Assembly (NCBI GenBank): GCA_964453115.1
Contig: CAYVRT010000009.1
Coordinates: 1 to 64,000 of the forward strand
DNA length: 64,000 nucleotides
Reading direction: 5' to 3'
DNA from: JAIWNK01 sp964453115
Lineage (GTDB): Bacteria; Chloroflexota; Anaerolineae; Anaerolineales; Anaerolineaceae
A program made the position numbers and the translations under genes. Positions 27,088 through 36,240 of the stretch are shown piece after piece. Positions within the stretch are counted from its first letter, which is position 1. The number at the start of each line of letters is the position of its first letter. The notes beneath the pieces are model-generated. The model ran no database searches, was not told the origin of the DNA, and saw only the letters and a program-made list of their open reading frames with translations.

Positions 27088-27124
27088 AAAGATCCCCAAA
27101 GGGCTGCGGCCTTCGGGGATCTTT
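27088..27124 (+). terminator. Strong terminator closing the sulfur island
   Basis: AAAGATCCCC (27088-27097) pairs with GGGGATCTTT (27115-27124), and an inner AAGG/CCTT helix caps the loop; T-rich bases follow. The stem is A-rich before and T-rich after, so it may work in both directions and also serve the convergent MFS gene. Confidence 0.85.
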
Positions 27125-27155
27125 CTTGTTGCGCTCAGGGAAAAGCGCCGCCACC

Positions 27156-28439
27156 CTATTCTGCAATCACCGGCACACGTACCTCTTCTAAACCCCGAAC
27201 AGGATGTTCATCTTCCAGGTGCATAATCGTCGGGCTGAGCAACCCCACAATTGCCATCAAAATACTCGAAACACCAGCAGCCCAATACCAGGTGCGAATG
27301 CCCAGCGTCTCAGAGAGCGGCCCAGCAACCAACATGCTCAACGGCATCATTGCCCCGCAGATGCTGCCAACCAACATAAATACCCGTCCCTGCATCTCAG
27401 GCGCAACCCGCGCCTGCATAATCGCCTGAATCGGGCCATTGGTCATCGGGTTCATAATACCCAAAATAGCCAACCCAACCAGCGCCAGCCAAAACCGGTC
27501 TGCTGGTGCAATTGCCACCACCAAAACACCCACCCCCATCATGCTCAGCCCCATCAAAGAGGTCAAAATTCGTCGTCGGAAACCGCCCCAGGCCCCCAAA
27601 AGCAGCCCACCAAGCACAATCCCAACCCCCAATGCCACCTCGGTATAGCTATATTCCAGCGCCCCCAGGCCAAAATAGCGTTTGACCAGCAAAGGCATTA
27701 AGGAGCCAGTCGGCGCAAAGAAGAAATTCAGCAAAACTGCCAGGCTCAACAATCCAAGCAGCCCAGGCCACGACCGCACATAGCGCAAACCATCCGCCAC
27801 ATCCCGCAGCACCAGGCCCGGCGTCACCATTTGATTCGCATCACTGCGCACAGGCTGTGGGATGGCAACAAAGAACAAAGGAGCAATTGCCACCAATGCC
27901 GTTGCAACATCAATCGCCAGAATGCCCGCCATCGGTAATACCTCAAATAGCAAGGCACCCAAAGGCGGCGCCATGATGGAAATCGCCCCCCGCACCGCCT
28001 GATTGATGCCTGCAATCCGCGCCAGATGCTGTTCTGGCACCATCAGCGAGGTAGAAGCCTGCATTGCCGGCCAGTGAAAGGACCCACCCAGAGAACGCAG
28101 GAACATCGCCACGTAAATGTGCCACACCGCAATCTGCCCGCTGGCAAACAACAGCGCCAACAACAAAGTCGTTAGAGCAATCGCCGCATCGGCGACAATC
28201 ATCACCCGCTTGCGATTCAGACGATCCACCAACGCACCGGTAAATGGCCCCAGCACAATTTCGGGCAGCATCGCCACCAGTGTTGCCGTTGCCAAAATCG
28301 TCGCTGAATTGGTCTTTTGGGTCAGCCACCACACAAGCGAGAACTGCACCAAAGCACTGCCAACCAACGAGAACAATTGCCCGCTCCAAATCGTAAAAAA
28401 CGGTCTGGCCCACTGCCTATTCAATGAAAACCTCGACAT
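27156..28439 (-). CDS. MFS transporter (multidrug/enterobactin-exporter-like)
   Basis: About 427 residues with 12 hydrophobic spans. The N-terminal WSGQLFSLVGSALVQFSLVWW and the loop DRLNRKRVMIVADA place it in the major facilitator group that exports drugs or siderophores. Start taken at MSRFSLNR (28439), which overlaps the preceding SHOCT gene by 23 bp; the open frame runs on to 28472. It forms an operon with the DUF2089 and SHOCT genes, which may regulate it. Confidence 0.88.
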   Translation of the reverse strand: MSRFSLNRQWARPFFTIWSGQLFSLVGSALVQFSLVWWLTQKTNSATILATATLVAMLPEIVLGPFTGALVDRLNRKRVMIVADAAIALTTLLLALLFASGQIAVWHIYVAMFLRSLGGSFHWPAMQASTSLMVPEQHLARIAGINQAVRGAISIMAPPLGALLFEVLPMAGILAIDVATALVAIAPLFFVAIPQPVRSDANQMVTPGLVLRDVADGLRYVRSWPGLLGLLSLAVLLNFFFAPTGSLMPLLVKRYFGLGALEYSYTEVALGVGIVLGGLLLGAWGGFRRRILTSLMGLSMMGVGVLVVAIAPADRFWLALVGLAILGIMNPMTNGPIQAIMQARVAPEMQGRVFMLVGSICGAMMPLSMLVAGPLSETLGIRTWYWAAGVSSILMAIVGLLSPTIMHLEDEHPVRGLEEVRVPVIAE

Positions 28440-28800
28440 GTTCGCCGTCTTCCTCGTCAAACACATCCACAATCTGCCCCACCTCGCCAGAGCGGATCAT
28501 ATCCATCAACGCGTTGGGGTCCATATCCTGAATCACCGGCGAAGAACGCAAGCCCATCTTCATCCCGGCCTCAACCACATTCAATGGCAGCCGGACATTA
28601 ACGCGCGTCTTACCTGTGTCGGTATCCGTCACCCGAACCCGCAGCCAACGCCCCTGTACAGTGCGTCCTCCCGCCATCGGTTGGACGGGCTGCGATCGCC
28701 CACCCTCCAACGCCTCCAGCAATTGCGTCGCTTCTTCGGTTGAAATGCGCCCTTCTTGCAACATCTTCAACACCCGCAACCGTTCCTCACTCACAACCAT
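28417..28800 (-). CDS. SHOCT-like/YvlB-type small protein
   Basis: 127 residues. The N-terminal helix pair SEERLRVLKMLQEGRISTEEATQLLEAL is the short SHOCT-like module found in YvlB/LiaX-type proteins, where it mediates oligomerisation. The rest, including VRVTDTDTGKTRVNVRLPLN, is a compact beta-rich domain and an acidic C-terminus. A strong AGGAGGTG site precedes the ATG. It sits between a DUF2089 gene and an MFS exporter; a sensing or envelope-stress role is inferred only from context. Confidence 0.8.
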   Translation of the reverse strand: MVVSEERLRVLKMLQEGRISTEEATQLLEALEGGRSQPVQPMAGGRTVQGRWLRVRVTDTDTGKTRVNVRLPLNVVEAGMKMGLRSSPVIQDMDPNALMDMIRSGEVGQIVDVFDEEDGEHVEVFIE

Positions 28801-28812
28801 TGCAGCACCTCC

Positions 28813-29232
28813 TCACTCAGATTTTTCAGGCTTTTCAGTCTCTTGCTTAATACCACGCAAGCGCGCCTGTGCTTCCGCTGCGCTAATCGTACCCTGCGCA
28901 AGTTCATCCAAAATACGCAGCCGCTCATCCGCACCAGGCCGCTGTGGCTGTTCCTCACGTCCAGGCTCAAACCCCAACGCCCGAATCACCTCATACAAGC
29001 GATTGCGCAGCGTTGGATAGGAAAGCTTCAACTCTTCTTCCATTCGATTGAAACGCCCCTCACAGCGAACAAAGGTCAACACAAATTGCTGCTGCTCAGG
29101 AGAAAGCGGCGCAAATGGGTTCGCCGCGGCGTGAAAATGCCCCTCGATCGTTGTATCACACCCAGGACAATAGATCCGGGTCACCTCCGTCTCACCACCG
29201 CAAACCGGGCAACGGGTCAAAGCTGGTTTCAT
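28813..29232 (-). CDS. DUF2089 zinc-ribbon putative regulator
   Basis: 139 residues. An N-terminal zinc ribbon (CPVCGGETEVTRIYCPGC) is followed by a helical segment (FVRCEGRFNRMEEELKLSYP, then TLRNRLYEVI) that looks like a sigma-factor-type HTH, and by a second SHOCT-like helix pair (RLRILDELAQGTISAAEAQARL) matching the start of the next gene's product. The family is unproven but reads as a DNA-binding regulator. It heads the operon with SHOCT and MFS genes behind a consensus promoter at 29272. Confidence 0.85.
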   Translation of the reverse strand: MKPALTRCPVCGGETEVTRIYCPGCDTTIEGHFHAAANPFAPLSPEQQQFVLTFVRCEGRFNRMEEELKLSYPTLRNRLYEVIRALGFEPGREEQPQRPGADERLRILDELAQGTISAAEAQARLRGIKQETEKPEKSE

Positions 29233-29271
29233 AACAACTCCTTTCTAATCCTTTTCATCTTTCTATCAACA

Positions 29272-29299
29272 ATCATAGCACATATTTAAATTTTGTCAA
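29272..29299 (-). promoter_or_regulatory. Sigma70-type promoter of the DUF2089-SHOCT-MFS operon
   Basis: On the minus strand, a perfect TTGACA (-35, 29294-29299) is followed after 16 bp by TATGAT (-10, 29272-29277). Start of translation lies about 40 bp downstream. Confidence 0.75.
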
Positions 29300-29343
29300 T
29301 ACTTATATTGTTTTTTACAAACAGACAATTGATTTTATCAATT
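29297..29343. promoter_or_regulatory. Two palindromes at and upstream of the -35 box
   Basis: CAATA-cTTa-TATTG (29297-29310) overlaps the edge of the -35 element, and AATTGA-TTTTA-TCAATT (29327-29343) lies 17 bp further upstream. Both are AT-rich dyads in a 255-bp gene-free region (29233-29487) and look like regulator sites; the protein bound is not known. Confidence 0.45.
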
Positions 29344-29487
29344 CTTTTTGTTTTTTCTTCAAGTCCCGGCCATCTGATATCAATAACACAACTTTAACAT
29401 AATTCAAATCAAGGCGTGATATACTTAAATTTGTTGTTGTTCCATCCATTGAAAAAACCTCAATCCACACACCCAAAAGAGAGCTGT

Positions 29488-29973
29488 ATGAAAACGCTAA
29501 TTCTCGCCCGTCACGCCAAATCGAGTTGGAAGGAACCCGATCTGCCCGATCGCGAGCGCCCGCTCAACAAACGCGGCCAAAAAGAAGCTCCCCAGCTAGG
29601 AAAAAACTTGCGCGAACAAGGATACATTCCGCATCGCATCTACAGTTCCACCGCCCTGCGTTGCGCCCACACCGCCGAAATTGTAGCCGATAAGCTCAAT
29701 TATCAAAAAGAGATCCTCTACCTCGATTCACTCTACCTTGCTGAACCACACACCTACCTGGAATTGCTGCGCAGCCTGCCCGATGAAGTCGAATCGGTTC
29801 TCGTCATCGGCCACAACCCCGGCCTGGAAGGCTTGCTCCAAATCCTCAGCCAGCGCGTGGAATCACTGCCAACCTCTGCCGTCGCCGTACTTTCCATCCC
29901 TGTACGCTCCTGGGCCTCACTCAGCCCGCAAATTGACTGTCAAATCCAATATCTCTGGCAACCCAAACACTAA
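29488..29973 (+). CDS. sixA: SixA-type histidine phosphatase
   Basis: 161-residue phosphohistidine phosphatase. It opens with MKTLILARHAKSSW, where RHA carries the catalytic His, and VIGHNPG supplies the second His; YSSTALRCAHTAEIVA is typical of SixA. SixA enzymes remove phosphate from histidines of phosphorelay or PTS proteins. The ATG at 29488 is chosen because the family begins exactly there, although the frame is open from 29416. Its stop interlocks with the convergent hydrolase gene (4-bp overlap). Confidence 0.9.
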   Translation: MKTLILARHAKSSWKEPDLPDRERPLNKRGQKEAPQLGKNLREQGYIPHRIYSSTALRCAHTAEIVADKLNYQKEILYLDSLYLAEPHTYLELLRSLPDEVESVLVIGHNPGLEGLLQILSQRVESLPTSAVAVLSIPVRSWASLSPQIDCQIQYLWQPKH

Positions 29974-30884
29974 TCCAGATCAGCCAAACCAATTTGGGAT
30001 AGAAACGCCCCCACCACCCGGTCATACGCTGCCGCATCTACCACAATTGATAATGCGTGGTCGGCGCCTGGCGCAAGATAGAGCTGCCGAACGCCTTGCG
30101 TTTTGGCCCAGTATAGCTCCTCTGCCATCTTGGGTGGAATGTAAGCATCCGCGGCACCATGAATCAACAAAGCAGGCGCCACAATCTTATCCATCTCACC
30201 CCGCGGCGAAATCTGTCCCACAACCGCGCCCGTCAGCAGCCAGATCCAAAAGCGCGCCAACCCCACCACCGGAAAAGGCGGCAGTCCAAAATCCTGCTTC
30301 AACCGATAAACCAGCAAATCCCCCAAATCTGAAAAGGCGCAATCCGCTACCACAAATGCCAGTTCGGCATCCAGTGCTGCCTGCTGCAAAGCCGTAGCAG
30401 CCCCAAACGACTCGCCCATCACCCCCACAACACCACCCGCTGCCAATTGCGCCCGCGCCCAATCCACCACACTTTGCAAATCCCACTTCTCATAATACCC
30501 AAACGTCGAATTGCCCCCGCCACTGCGGCCATGGTTGCGATGATCGTAGAGCAACACATTAAAACCCCGCCGCAGATAGGAATCCATATATTTCGTCATT
30601 CCATAGAGTGTATAAGTAATCCCATGCGCAATCACAACCGTCTTATTTGCACCCGGCACGGGAAAATACAAGCCAAACAAATCATATCCATAGCGCGAAG
30701 GAATGCGAACCTCTTGCTGCGGCAAAGCCGTAAACACCCGCTCATCCAAATAGCCCTTCTCCACTTCAATCCGGTACGTTTCCTCAACAGCAAACGTTTT
30801 CGGATACACCACCTTGGCGGCAAACACCCCTCCCACCACCAACAAAAAGAGCCCAAGGATCGTCCCAATCCATAACACCGTCAT
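29970..30884 (-). CDS. Membrane-anchored alpha/beta hydrolase
   Basis: 304 residues with an N-terminal membrane anchor (VLWIGTILGLFLLVVGGVFA) and an alpha/beta hydrolase fold outside. The nucleophile elbow is GESFGAA, the oxyanion strand VVIAHGITY and DHRNHGRSGG follow the family pattern; the acid lies near HGAADAYIPP and the His in GADHALS. Similar proteins are esterases or lysophospholipase-like enzymes. Its ATG overlaps the stop of the MFS gene upstream by 4 bp, so they form a two-gene operon. Confidence 0.88.
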   Translation of the reverse strand: MTVLWIGTILGLFLLVVGGVFAAKVVYPKTFAVEETYRIEVEKGYLDERVFTALPQQEVRIPSRYGYDLFGLYFPVPGANKTVVIAHGITYTLYGMTKYMDSYLRRGFNVLLYDHRNHGRSGGGNSTFGYYEKWDLQSVVDWARAQLAAGGVVGVMGESFGAATALQQAALDAELAFVVADCAFSDLGDLLVYRLKQDFGLPPFPVVGLARFWIWLLTGAVVGQISPRGEMDKIVAPALLIHGAADAYIPPKMAEELYWAKTQGVRQLYLAPGADHALSIVVDAAAYDRVVGAFLSQIGLADLD

Positions 30885-32242
30885 GCCGGGTCGTCCTTAC
30901 GCTGCGCCAATGCAATCTTCACCGCTTGCAAGCGTGCCCCATGCAGCGGATAAAAAGCCAGTGCCAGCACTGCCAGCCCAGCCCCAATTGCGGGTGGCAG
31001 CGACATAAACAGCCGAAAGCCAGCATTGACCGTCTCCGGCTGCACCGTCAACAGCGGATCATAACCATATCCATTCGAAAACCAGCCAAACACAATCGCA
31101 CTCAACGCATACGCCACCTGAATAATCAATCCGCTCATTCCAAAATACATTCCCTCGCGTCGCTGCCCGGTCTGCATCTCATCCTCATCAATCACATCCG
31201 AGAGAACAACATCCCCCATCAAAATCAGCCCCGCCAGTGCCACCCCAAGCAACACCGAGGTCAGCAATGCACCGGTCAGATTCTGCACCAACGCCAACGG
31301 AATCACCGCCAGCCCAAGCAATGCATAGGCAAGCATCAAGGTTGTGCGCGCCGGCAAGCGGTTTGCAACCCACTGTCGCCAGGGCCAAAGCGCAAATCCC
31401 GCTGCAACAAATGCCGTTCCCAAAATAATCGAGGTCATTCCAGGATCCGCCCCCAAACTGTATTTGGTATAAAACGCCATCCCAGCCGTCAGCGTCGCGG
31501 TTGCAAAATGACGCATCGTCTGCGCCACCACAACCGTCATAAAACTGCGATTGACCAGCGTTGCCCGAAGCGCCACACGCAGCGGCACCGCTTCAGCCTC
31601 CACCGAGCGGGTATGCTCAAACATGCCGCGCGTACTGCCATACAATGCTGCGGCACTAATCACCCCAAACAACGCTCCCATTGCCGGCCACCCCATCCAA
31701 TCCGCCAACATTACCGGCAGAGCAGCCCCAATCAACAAACCAATGGTCATGAAAACGTTCATCCGCACCGCCGTATCGGTGCGCTCGCGAAAATCGCGGA
31801 ACATCTCCGGCAGCAGGGCATAATAAGCCGTCTGCACAACCGTTGCCAACGACTCGAACAAAAACAACGCCGCAGCAAAATAAATCAACAATGCCAGCGG
31901 CTGTTCCCGCCCATCAAACGGTGCGGCAAACAAAGCAGCGAACAAAACTGCATAGGGCAGCGTACCAAACAAAATAAACGGAATCCGCCGCCCCCAGCGC
32001 GAGCGCGTTCGATCAGAAAGATAGCCCATCAATGGATTGTTAATTGCATTATACAGCGAATAGCCAGTCATAACCGCGGCCGCCCATTCGGGCGCCAAAT
32101 GACGAACATCGCTATAAAAGAACAACAATGCCGCCCCAACAGCCTGATAGGGAATCGAGCACCCTAAATTTCCCAGGCTATACCACCAACGCTGTGCATT
32201 TGTCGTTGGCCCCTGTCCCTCACGAAGATAAGAACGGATCAT
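30881..32242 (-). CDS. GPH/MelB-type MFS transporter
   Basis: 453 residues, 12 spans, starting MIRSYLREGQ after GGAAGG; a GTG 6 bp upstream is less likely. MGYLSDRTRSRWGRRIPFILFG is the loop 2-3 signature of the glycoside-pentoside-hexuronide:cation symporter family and PVMLADWMGW is typical of the mid-part. Substrate unknown: sugars are usual, but lipids or osmolytes are transported by some members. Co-translated with the hydrolase gene. Confidence 0.86.
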   Translation of the reverse strand: MIRSYLREGQGPTTNAQRWWYSLGNLGCSIPYQAVGAALLFFYSDVRHLAPEWAAAVMTGYSLYNAINNPLMGYLSDRTRSRWGRRIPFILFGTLPYAVLFAALFAAPFDGREQPLALLIYFAAALFLFESLATVVQTAYYALLPEMFRDFRERTDTAVRMNVFMTIGLLIGAALPVMLADWMGWPAMGALFGVISAAALYGSTRGMFEHTRSVEAEAVPLRVALRATLVNRSFMTVVVAQTMRHFATATLTAGMAFYTKYSLGADPGMTSIILGTAFVAAGFALWPWRQWVANRLPARTTLMLAYALLGLAVIPLALVQNLTGALLTSVLLGVALAGLILMGDVVLSDVIDEDEMQTGQRREGMYFGMSGLIIQVAYALSAIVFGWFSNGYGYDPLLTVQPETVNAGFRLFMSLPPAIGAGLAVLALAFYPLHGARLQAVKIALAQRKDDPA

Positions 32243-32371
32243 AAACACACCCTTCCTGAATGCAAGTTTTTTCTGTTCGCGCTTTAATTATACGGAAAAA
32301 ATCGCCTATGTGACCGGTCAAACATCACCCGAATTCCATTCATCTGCCACCAAACCGCGCCCAAACCCTGT

Positions 32372-32377
32372 TATACT
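32372..32377 (+). promoter_or_regulatory. Predicted -10 element of arfB
   Basis: TATACT ends 6 nt before the arfB ATG, so transcription would start on the start codon itself; there is no ribosome-binding site. Confidence 0.45.
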
Positions 32378-32383
32378 TACTCT

Positions 32384-32833
32384 ATGCTCGAAATCACCCC
32401 CACCATTCATCTCGACGAAAGCGAGCTGCACTACGATTTTGTTCGCTCCTCTGGGCCAGGCGGCCAAAACGTCAACAAAGTCTCAACCGCCGTGCAGCTG
32501 CGCTTTGATGTGCGCTCCAGCCCTAATCTGCCTGAAGCTGTGAAAGAGAAATTACTGCAATTGGCTGGCAATCGCGCCACAACAGAGGGCATCCTGATCC
32601 TTGAAGCCCGCAGTTACCGCACCCAGGAGCAAAACCGGTACGATGCTTTCGAGCGCCTGCGCGCCCTGATTGTTGAAGCAGCTCGACAACCCAAGCCGCG
32701 TCGCCCCACCCGCCCCAGTGTTACCGCACGCGCCCGCCGGGCCGCCGAAAAAAACCATCGCGCCGACCTGAAACGCTTGCGCAGTGCCGACCCTGAAGCT
32801 GATTTTGAAGACTGGTACTTCGATCCCCGTTAG
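32384..32833 (+). CDS. arfB: Alternative ribosome-rescue factor ArfB (YaeJ)
   Basis: 149-residue codon-independent peptidyl-tRNA hydrolase that frees stalled ribosomes. SSGPGGQNVNKVST carries the catalytic GGQ at 26-28, and the C-terminal tail is rich in Arg/Lys (RPSVTARARRAAEKNHR), as needed to enter the empty mRNA channel. It lacks the codon-recognition domains of RF1/RF2. Its stop interlocks with the stop of the convergent thiP gene. Confidence 0.93.
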   Translation: MLEITPTIHLDESELHYDFVRSSGPGGQNVNKVSTAVQLRFDVRSSPNLPEAVKEKLLQLAGNRATTEGILILEARSYRTQEQNRYDAFERLRALIVEAARQPKPRRPTRPSVTARARRAAEKNHRADLKRLRSADPEADFEDWYFDPR

Positions 32834-34506
32834 CGACGCTCCAAGGCCTGCATCACCGCCACCGCCATCGCACATACCACCATCAGCAAGGTTGCCATCG
32901 CCAGGGCCTGACCATAATTGAGCGCCCCCGGCTGTGAGAGAAAACGAAAAATCGCCACTGGCAGGGTTGGCATTTCGGGTCTCGCCAAAAAAGCCGTCGC
33001 CCCAAACTCGCCCAGCGAAATGGTAAATGCAAATACAGCGCTCGATGTCACTGCCCGCGCCAAAATCGGCAATTCCACCTCCCACCACACCCGCCAGGGC
33101 GAAGCCCCCAACACTGCTGCTGCCTGCTTCAGCGAAGGCGGAATGGCAGCCAATGCTGGACGCAAGGTGCGCACCACAAACGGCAACGCCACAAGGCTAT
33201 GCGCAATCGGAATCAACAATGGGAACGTCCGCACCTCCAAAGGTGGCCGATTGAACACCAGCCCATACCCCAGGCCAAGCGTCACTGCTGATGCACCCAA
33301 TGGCAGCATCAACGCCCCATCCAACACCCGCCCCAGTCGTCCCCCACGCTCCAATGCATACGCCGCCAAAAATCCCAAGCTCAGCGCAATTGCCACCGTC
33401 TGCACCCCATAGCCCAATGAGTTCAACCCCGCCTGCGCCGGCGGAACATAAAAAAACGATTGCCGCCGATTGACGAACAATTCACGGTAATAATCCAGCG
33501 TCAGGCCTGCCTGCACACTCCCGCGCTCGCCACGCACCGCATCCAGCCGCGTCACCGAACGCAGCGCCAATGCTGCTAGCGGCGAAAGCAGCACCACCAC
33601 CAGCAGCACCACCACGCCAGCCACCAGCAATCGCTCCCACCCATGTTGCACCCGCCGCAGACCCTCGCCGCGCAGACGCGGCATCAACGGGGTTGCCTGT
33701 CCACGGCTCAAGCGCCCATACAGGCCCGTCAGCAAGAGCGTGCAGCCCAATTGAATGGCCGAAAGCAACCCGGCCAGCGGCAGGTTTAACCGTTGCAACG
33801 CCTGCACATAAATCTCCACTTCCAGCGTCGCAAAACGCGGCCCACCCAACAACAATACCACACCAAAACTCGTAAAGTCAAACAAAAACACCAGCAAGGT
33901 TGCCGCCAAAATGGATGGCCGCAGCAAGGGCAAGGTGACTTCCAACAGCACCTGCCAGGGCGCTGCACCCAGGCTGCGCGCAGCCTGTTCCAGGCGCGGA
34001 TCGAGTTGCGCCCAGGCGCTCCCCACCATCCGCAACACCACAGTCATATTGTAAAATACATGCGCCACCAAAATTGCTGCCAGGGTGTTCAAGAACACAA
34101 TCGGTGGCTGCTCCAACCCCAAAACCTGCATCAGCCCCAGGTTTACCCAGCCTCGCGGCCCCAACAAGGCATTGAACCCAGCCGCCGCAACAACAGTTGG
34201 CAAAACAAAGGGCAGGGTTGTCAGAACCATGAGCACCTGCTTGCCGCGCCACGCATAGCGCCCCAGCACAAACGCTGCCGGCAGTCCAACTGCCATCGTC
34301 AACAAAGTTGAAAGCCCGGCCTGCCAAAAGGTGAAGCCCAGGGGGCGCAACACCGCCTCGGCGCTCACTCGCAGCCCGCCCACCCGCAGCCATTCGAATG
34401 CCGCACCAAAAATGCGCCCCAACGGCCAGAAGAAAAACAATAACAAAAAAGTCAGGGGGGCGGCCCACAACAGCACACGCAGCACCGACCGACCAACCCA
34501 ACGCAT
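32830..34506 (-). CDS. thiP: Thiamine ABC transporter permease (ThiP/FbpB type)
   Basis: About 558-residue permease with 12 spans, a tandem duplication of the binding-protein-dependent permease domain. EAA loops appear as EQAARSLGAAPWQVLLEVTLP in the first half and KQAAAVLGASPWRVWWEVELP in the second. ThiP and FbpB share this layout; the neighbours thiB and thiN and the TPP riboswitch make thiamine the likely substrate. Start uncertain: ATG at 34506 or GTG at 34542, the latter overlapping thiB by 25 bp. No ATPase gene is in the operon. Confidence 0.87.
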   Translation of the reverse strand: MRWVGRSVLRVLLWAAPLTFLLLFFFWPLGRIFGAAFEWLRVGGLRVSAEAVLRPLGFTFWQAGLSTLLTMAVGLPAAFVLGRYAWRGKQVLMVLTTLPFVLPTVVAAAGFNALLGPRGWVNLGLMQVLGLEQPPIVFLNTLAAILVAHVFYNMTVVLRMVGSAWAQLDPRLEQAARSLGAAPWQVLLEVTLPLLRPSILAATLLVFLFDFTSFGVVLLLGGPRFATLEVEIYVQALQRLNLPLAGLLSAIQLGCTLLLTGLYGRLSRGQATPLMPRLRGEGLRRVQHGWERLLVAGVVVLLVVVLLSPLAALALRSVTRLDAVRGERGSVQAGLTLDYYRELFVNRRQSFFYVPPAQAGLNSLGYGVQTVAIALSLGFLAAYALERGGRLGRVLDGALMLPLGASAVTLGLGYGLVFNRPPLEVRTFPLLIPIAHSLVALPFVVRTLRPALAAIPPSLKQAAAVLGASPWRVWWEVELPILARAVTSSAVFAFTISLGEFGATAFLARPEMPTLPVAIFRFLSQPGALNYGQALAMATLLMVVCAMAVAVMQALERR

Positions 34507-34517
34507 CCAACCAGATC

Positions 34518-35564
34518 TCAACGCAACACCGTGCGCGTCCACTCATCAATCCAGCGCTCGCGGTTCTGCGCCAGCCAGGTTGGATCTGCAATCACCGGTT
34601 CTTCCGGAACCTGTGCAGTTTCAATAAACACATCGGGCAAAGGCGTATCAGAGCGCACCGGATAGACAAACATCTGCTCCGGCATGCCCATCTGAAACTC
34701 ACGGCTCAGCATAAAGTCTACAAATTTTTCTGCCAGGGCGCGCTGCTGCGTGCCTTTCAAGATGCCGACAAACTCCACCTGCCGAAAGCACATTTTTGGC
34801 CCGACCAGCGAAGCAGTTGGCGCTTCCACCAATGGTTGTGAAGCAAACATCACTTCCGCCGCAGGACTGCTAGCATATGATACAACCATCGGGCGCGGCC
34901 CCTGCCCAGACGACCCGCTAAAGTGCGTATAATAGGCCGTCTCCCAATCATTTGCCACCAGGACATCGTTTTCAACCAGATCCTGCCAGAAATCCAGATA
35001 GCGCTCATCGCTAAAATTTGCCACCGTCAGGGCCAAAAACGCCATCCCCGGTGAGGAAGTCGCCGGATTTTCCACCACCAACAGCCCGCGATAGGCCGGG
35101 TCTGCCAGGTCTGCCAGTGTTTGCGGCAGCGCCAGCCCACGCTCGGCAAAATATTGCACATCATAATTAATGCACACATCCCCATAGTTAACGGGCAAGG
35201 CACCCAATCGCTCATCCAGCCAATATTGCTCAGGAACCAAAGCAAGCAGCGGCGAATCATACGCCTCAAACAGGTCCGCCTGCAAAGCCCGAGTCAGGAA
35301 GGTGTTATCCACACCATACAAAACATCGGCCTGTGGCGATTGGCGCGTCAAAATCGCCTGATTGAGCATCGAACCGGCGTCACCGCCCTGGATAAAGACC
35401 AGCTTGACCTGATTGGCCTGCTCAAACGCCTGAACCAATTCCTCACTCACAGCGAACGAATCATGCGTCATGACCCGCAGTTCCACCGGCTTTGCCGGGG
35501 TCTGCGTCGCGCAAGCTGCCAGCAGAAGGCAAACAACAAACAAAAAAAACAAACGAGTTTTCAT
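34518..35564 (-). CDS. thiB: Thiamine ABC transporter substrate-binding lipoprotein
   Basis: 348 residues with a lipoprotein signal peptide (lipobox LAAC, Cys18). The ThiB family is recognised by VMTHDSFAVSEEL, the GDAGSMLNQAI segment, YGVDNTFLTRAL and PVNYGDVCINYD. It captures thiamine outside the membrane and delivers it to ThiP. Start chosen at MKTRLFF because the ATG overlaps the thiN stop by 4 bp and begins a proper signal peptide; the longer frame to 35651 lies inside thiN. Confidence 0.92.
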   Translation of the reverse strand: MKTRLFFLFVVCLLLAACATQTPAKPVELRVMTHDSFAVSEELVQAFEQANQVKLVFIQGGDAGSMLNQAILTRQSPQADVLYGVDNTFLTRALQADLFEAYDSPLLALVPEQYWLDERLGALPVNYGDVCINYDVQYFAERGLALPQTLADLADPAYRGLLVVENPATSSPGMAFLALTVANFSDERYLDFWQDLVENDVLVANDWETAYYTHFSGSSGQGPRPMVVSYASSPAAEVMFASQPLVEAPTASLVGPKMCFRQVEFVGILKGTQQRALAEKFVDFMLSREFQMGMPEQMFVYPVRSDTPLPDVFIETAQVPEEPVIADPTWLAQNRERWIDEWTRTVLR

Positions 35565-36235
35565 CCTTCTTCCTCCAAGACTCGAAGATCGCGCACCTGG
35601 CGCGTATGCACACACAATAAACGCCCAGCAGATACCCGCACCTGCGCCCACCGCCCCACCAGGCGGTTACTAATCCCGCGTGTGCGCTGCGGATAGAGTG
35701 TTTCGCCGCTCAGTGCGTAGGCCAGCCCATCCGTCCAGACCTCCACCGCCGCACCATTCCACGGCAACAACGAGACCACATCCCCGGCCCGACCCTCTAT
35801 CTCGCCCACCCCCTCAATCAACCAAACCTCATCCAGCCCATCGTCCAGGCGCACATCCAACCTGCACCACTCCTCATCCAGCAACAAAGCCAGGTTGCCC
35901 AGCGTCTGATCAATCCGTCCACCCAGTCCGCCCACAATCCGCACCCGCTCATATCCACGCTGCACCACCCAGCGCAGCGCCAGCTCCAAATCCGTCTCGT
36001 CCTTCTCTTGCGGATAACGCACAATCTCAACCCCCGTCTGTACCAGGCGCTCCACATCTACCCAATCCACCGAATCGAGATCGCCAAGCAACACATTTGG
36101 CACCCGTCCCAATCCCTCAACATGGCGCAGCCCGCCATCCACAGCCACCAGAAAATCATCATCTTCCAGCAGCCAGCGCACCGCATCCACCGCCGCCTGA
36201 CCATTGACAAATAAAATTGCCCGTTTTTTCTGCAT
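35561..36235 (-). CDS. thiN: Thiamine diphosphokinase
   Basis: 224-residue enzyme that makes thiamine diphosphate directly from thiamine and ATP. LLGDLDSVDW (GDLDS 51-55) and EKDETDLELAL (78-88) are the two active-site motifs, and VDGGLRH is the conserved N-terminal loop. The ATG at 36235 is used; the open frame continues to 36376 only because the riboswitch has no stop in that frame. First gene of thiN-thiB-thiP, so the operon imports thiamine and converts it to cofactor. Confidence 0.93.
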   Translation of the reverse strand: MQKKRAILFVNGQAAVDAVRWLLEDDDFLVAVDGGLRHVEGLGRVPNVLLGDLDSVDWVDVERLVQTGVEIVRYPQEKDETDLELALRWVVQRGYERVRIVGGLGGRIDQTLGNLALLLDEEWCRLDVRLDDGLDEVWLIEGVGEIEGRAGDVVSLLPWNGAAVEVWTDGLAYALSGETLYPQRTRGISNRLVGRWAQVRVSAGRLLCVHTRQVRDLRVLEEEG

Positions 36236-36240
36236 AACAC

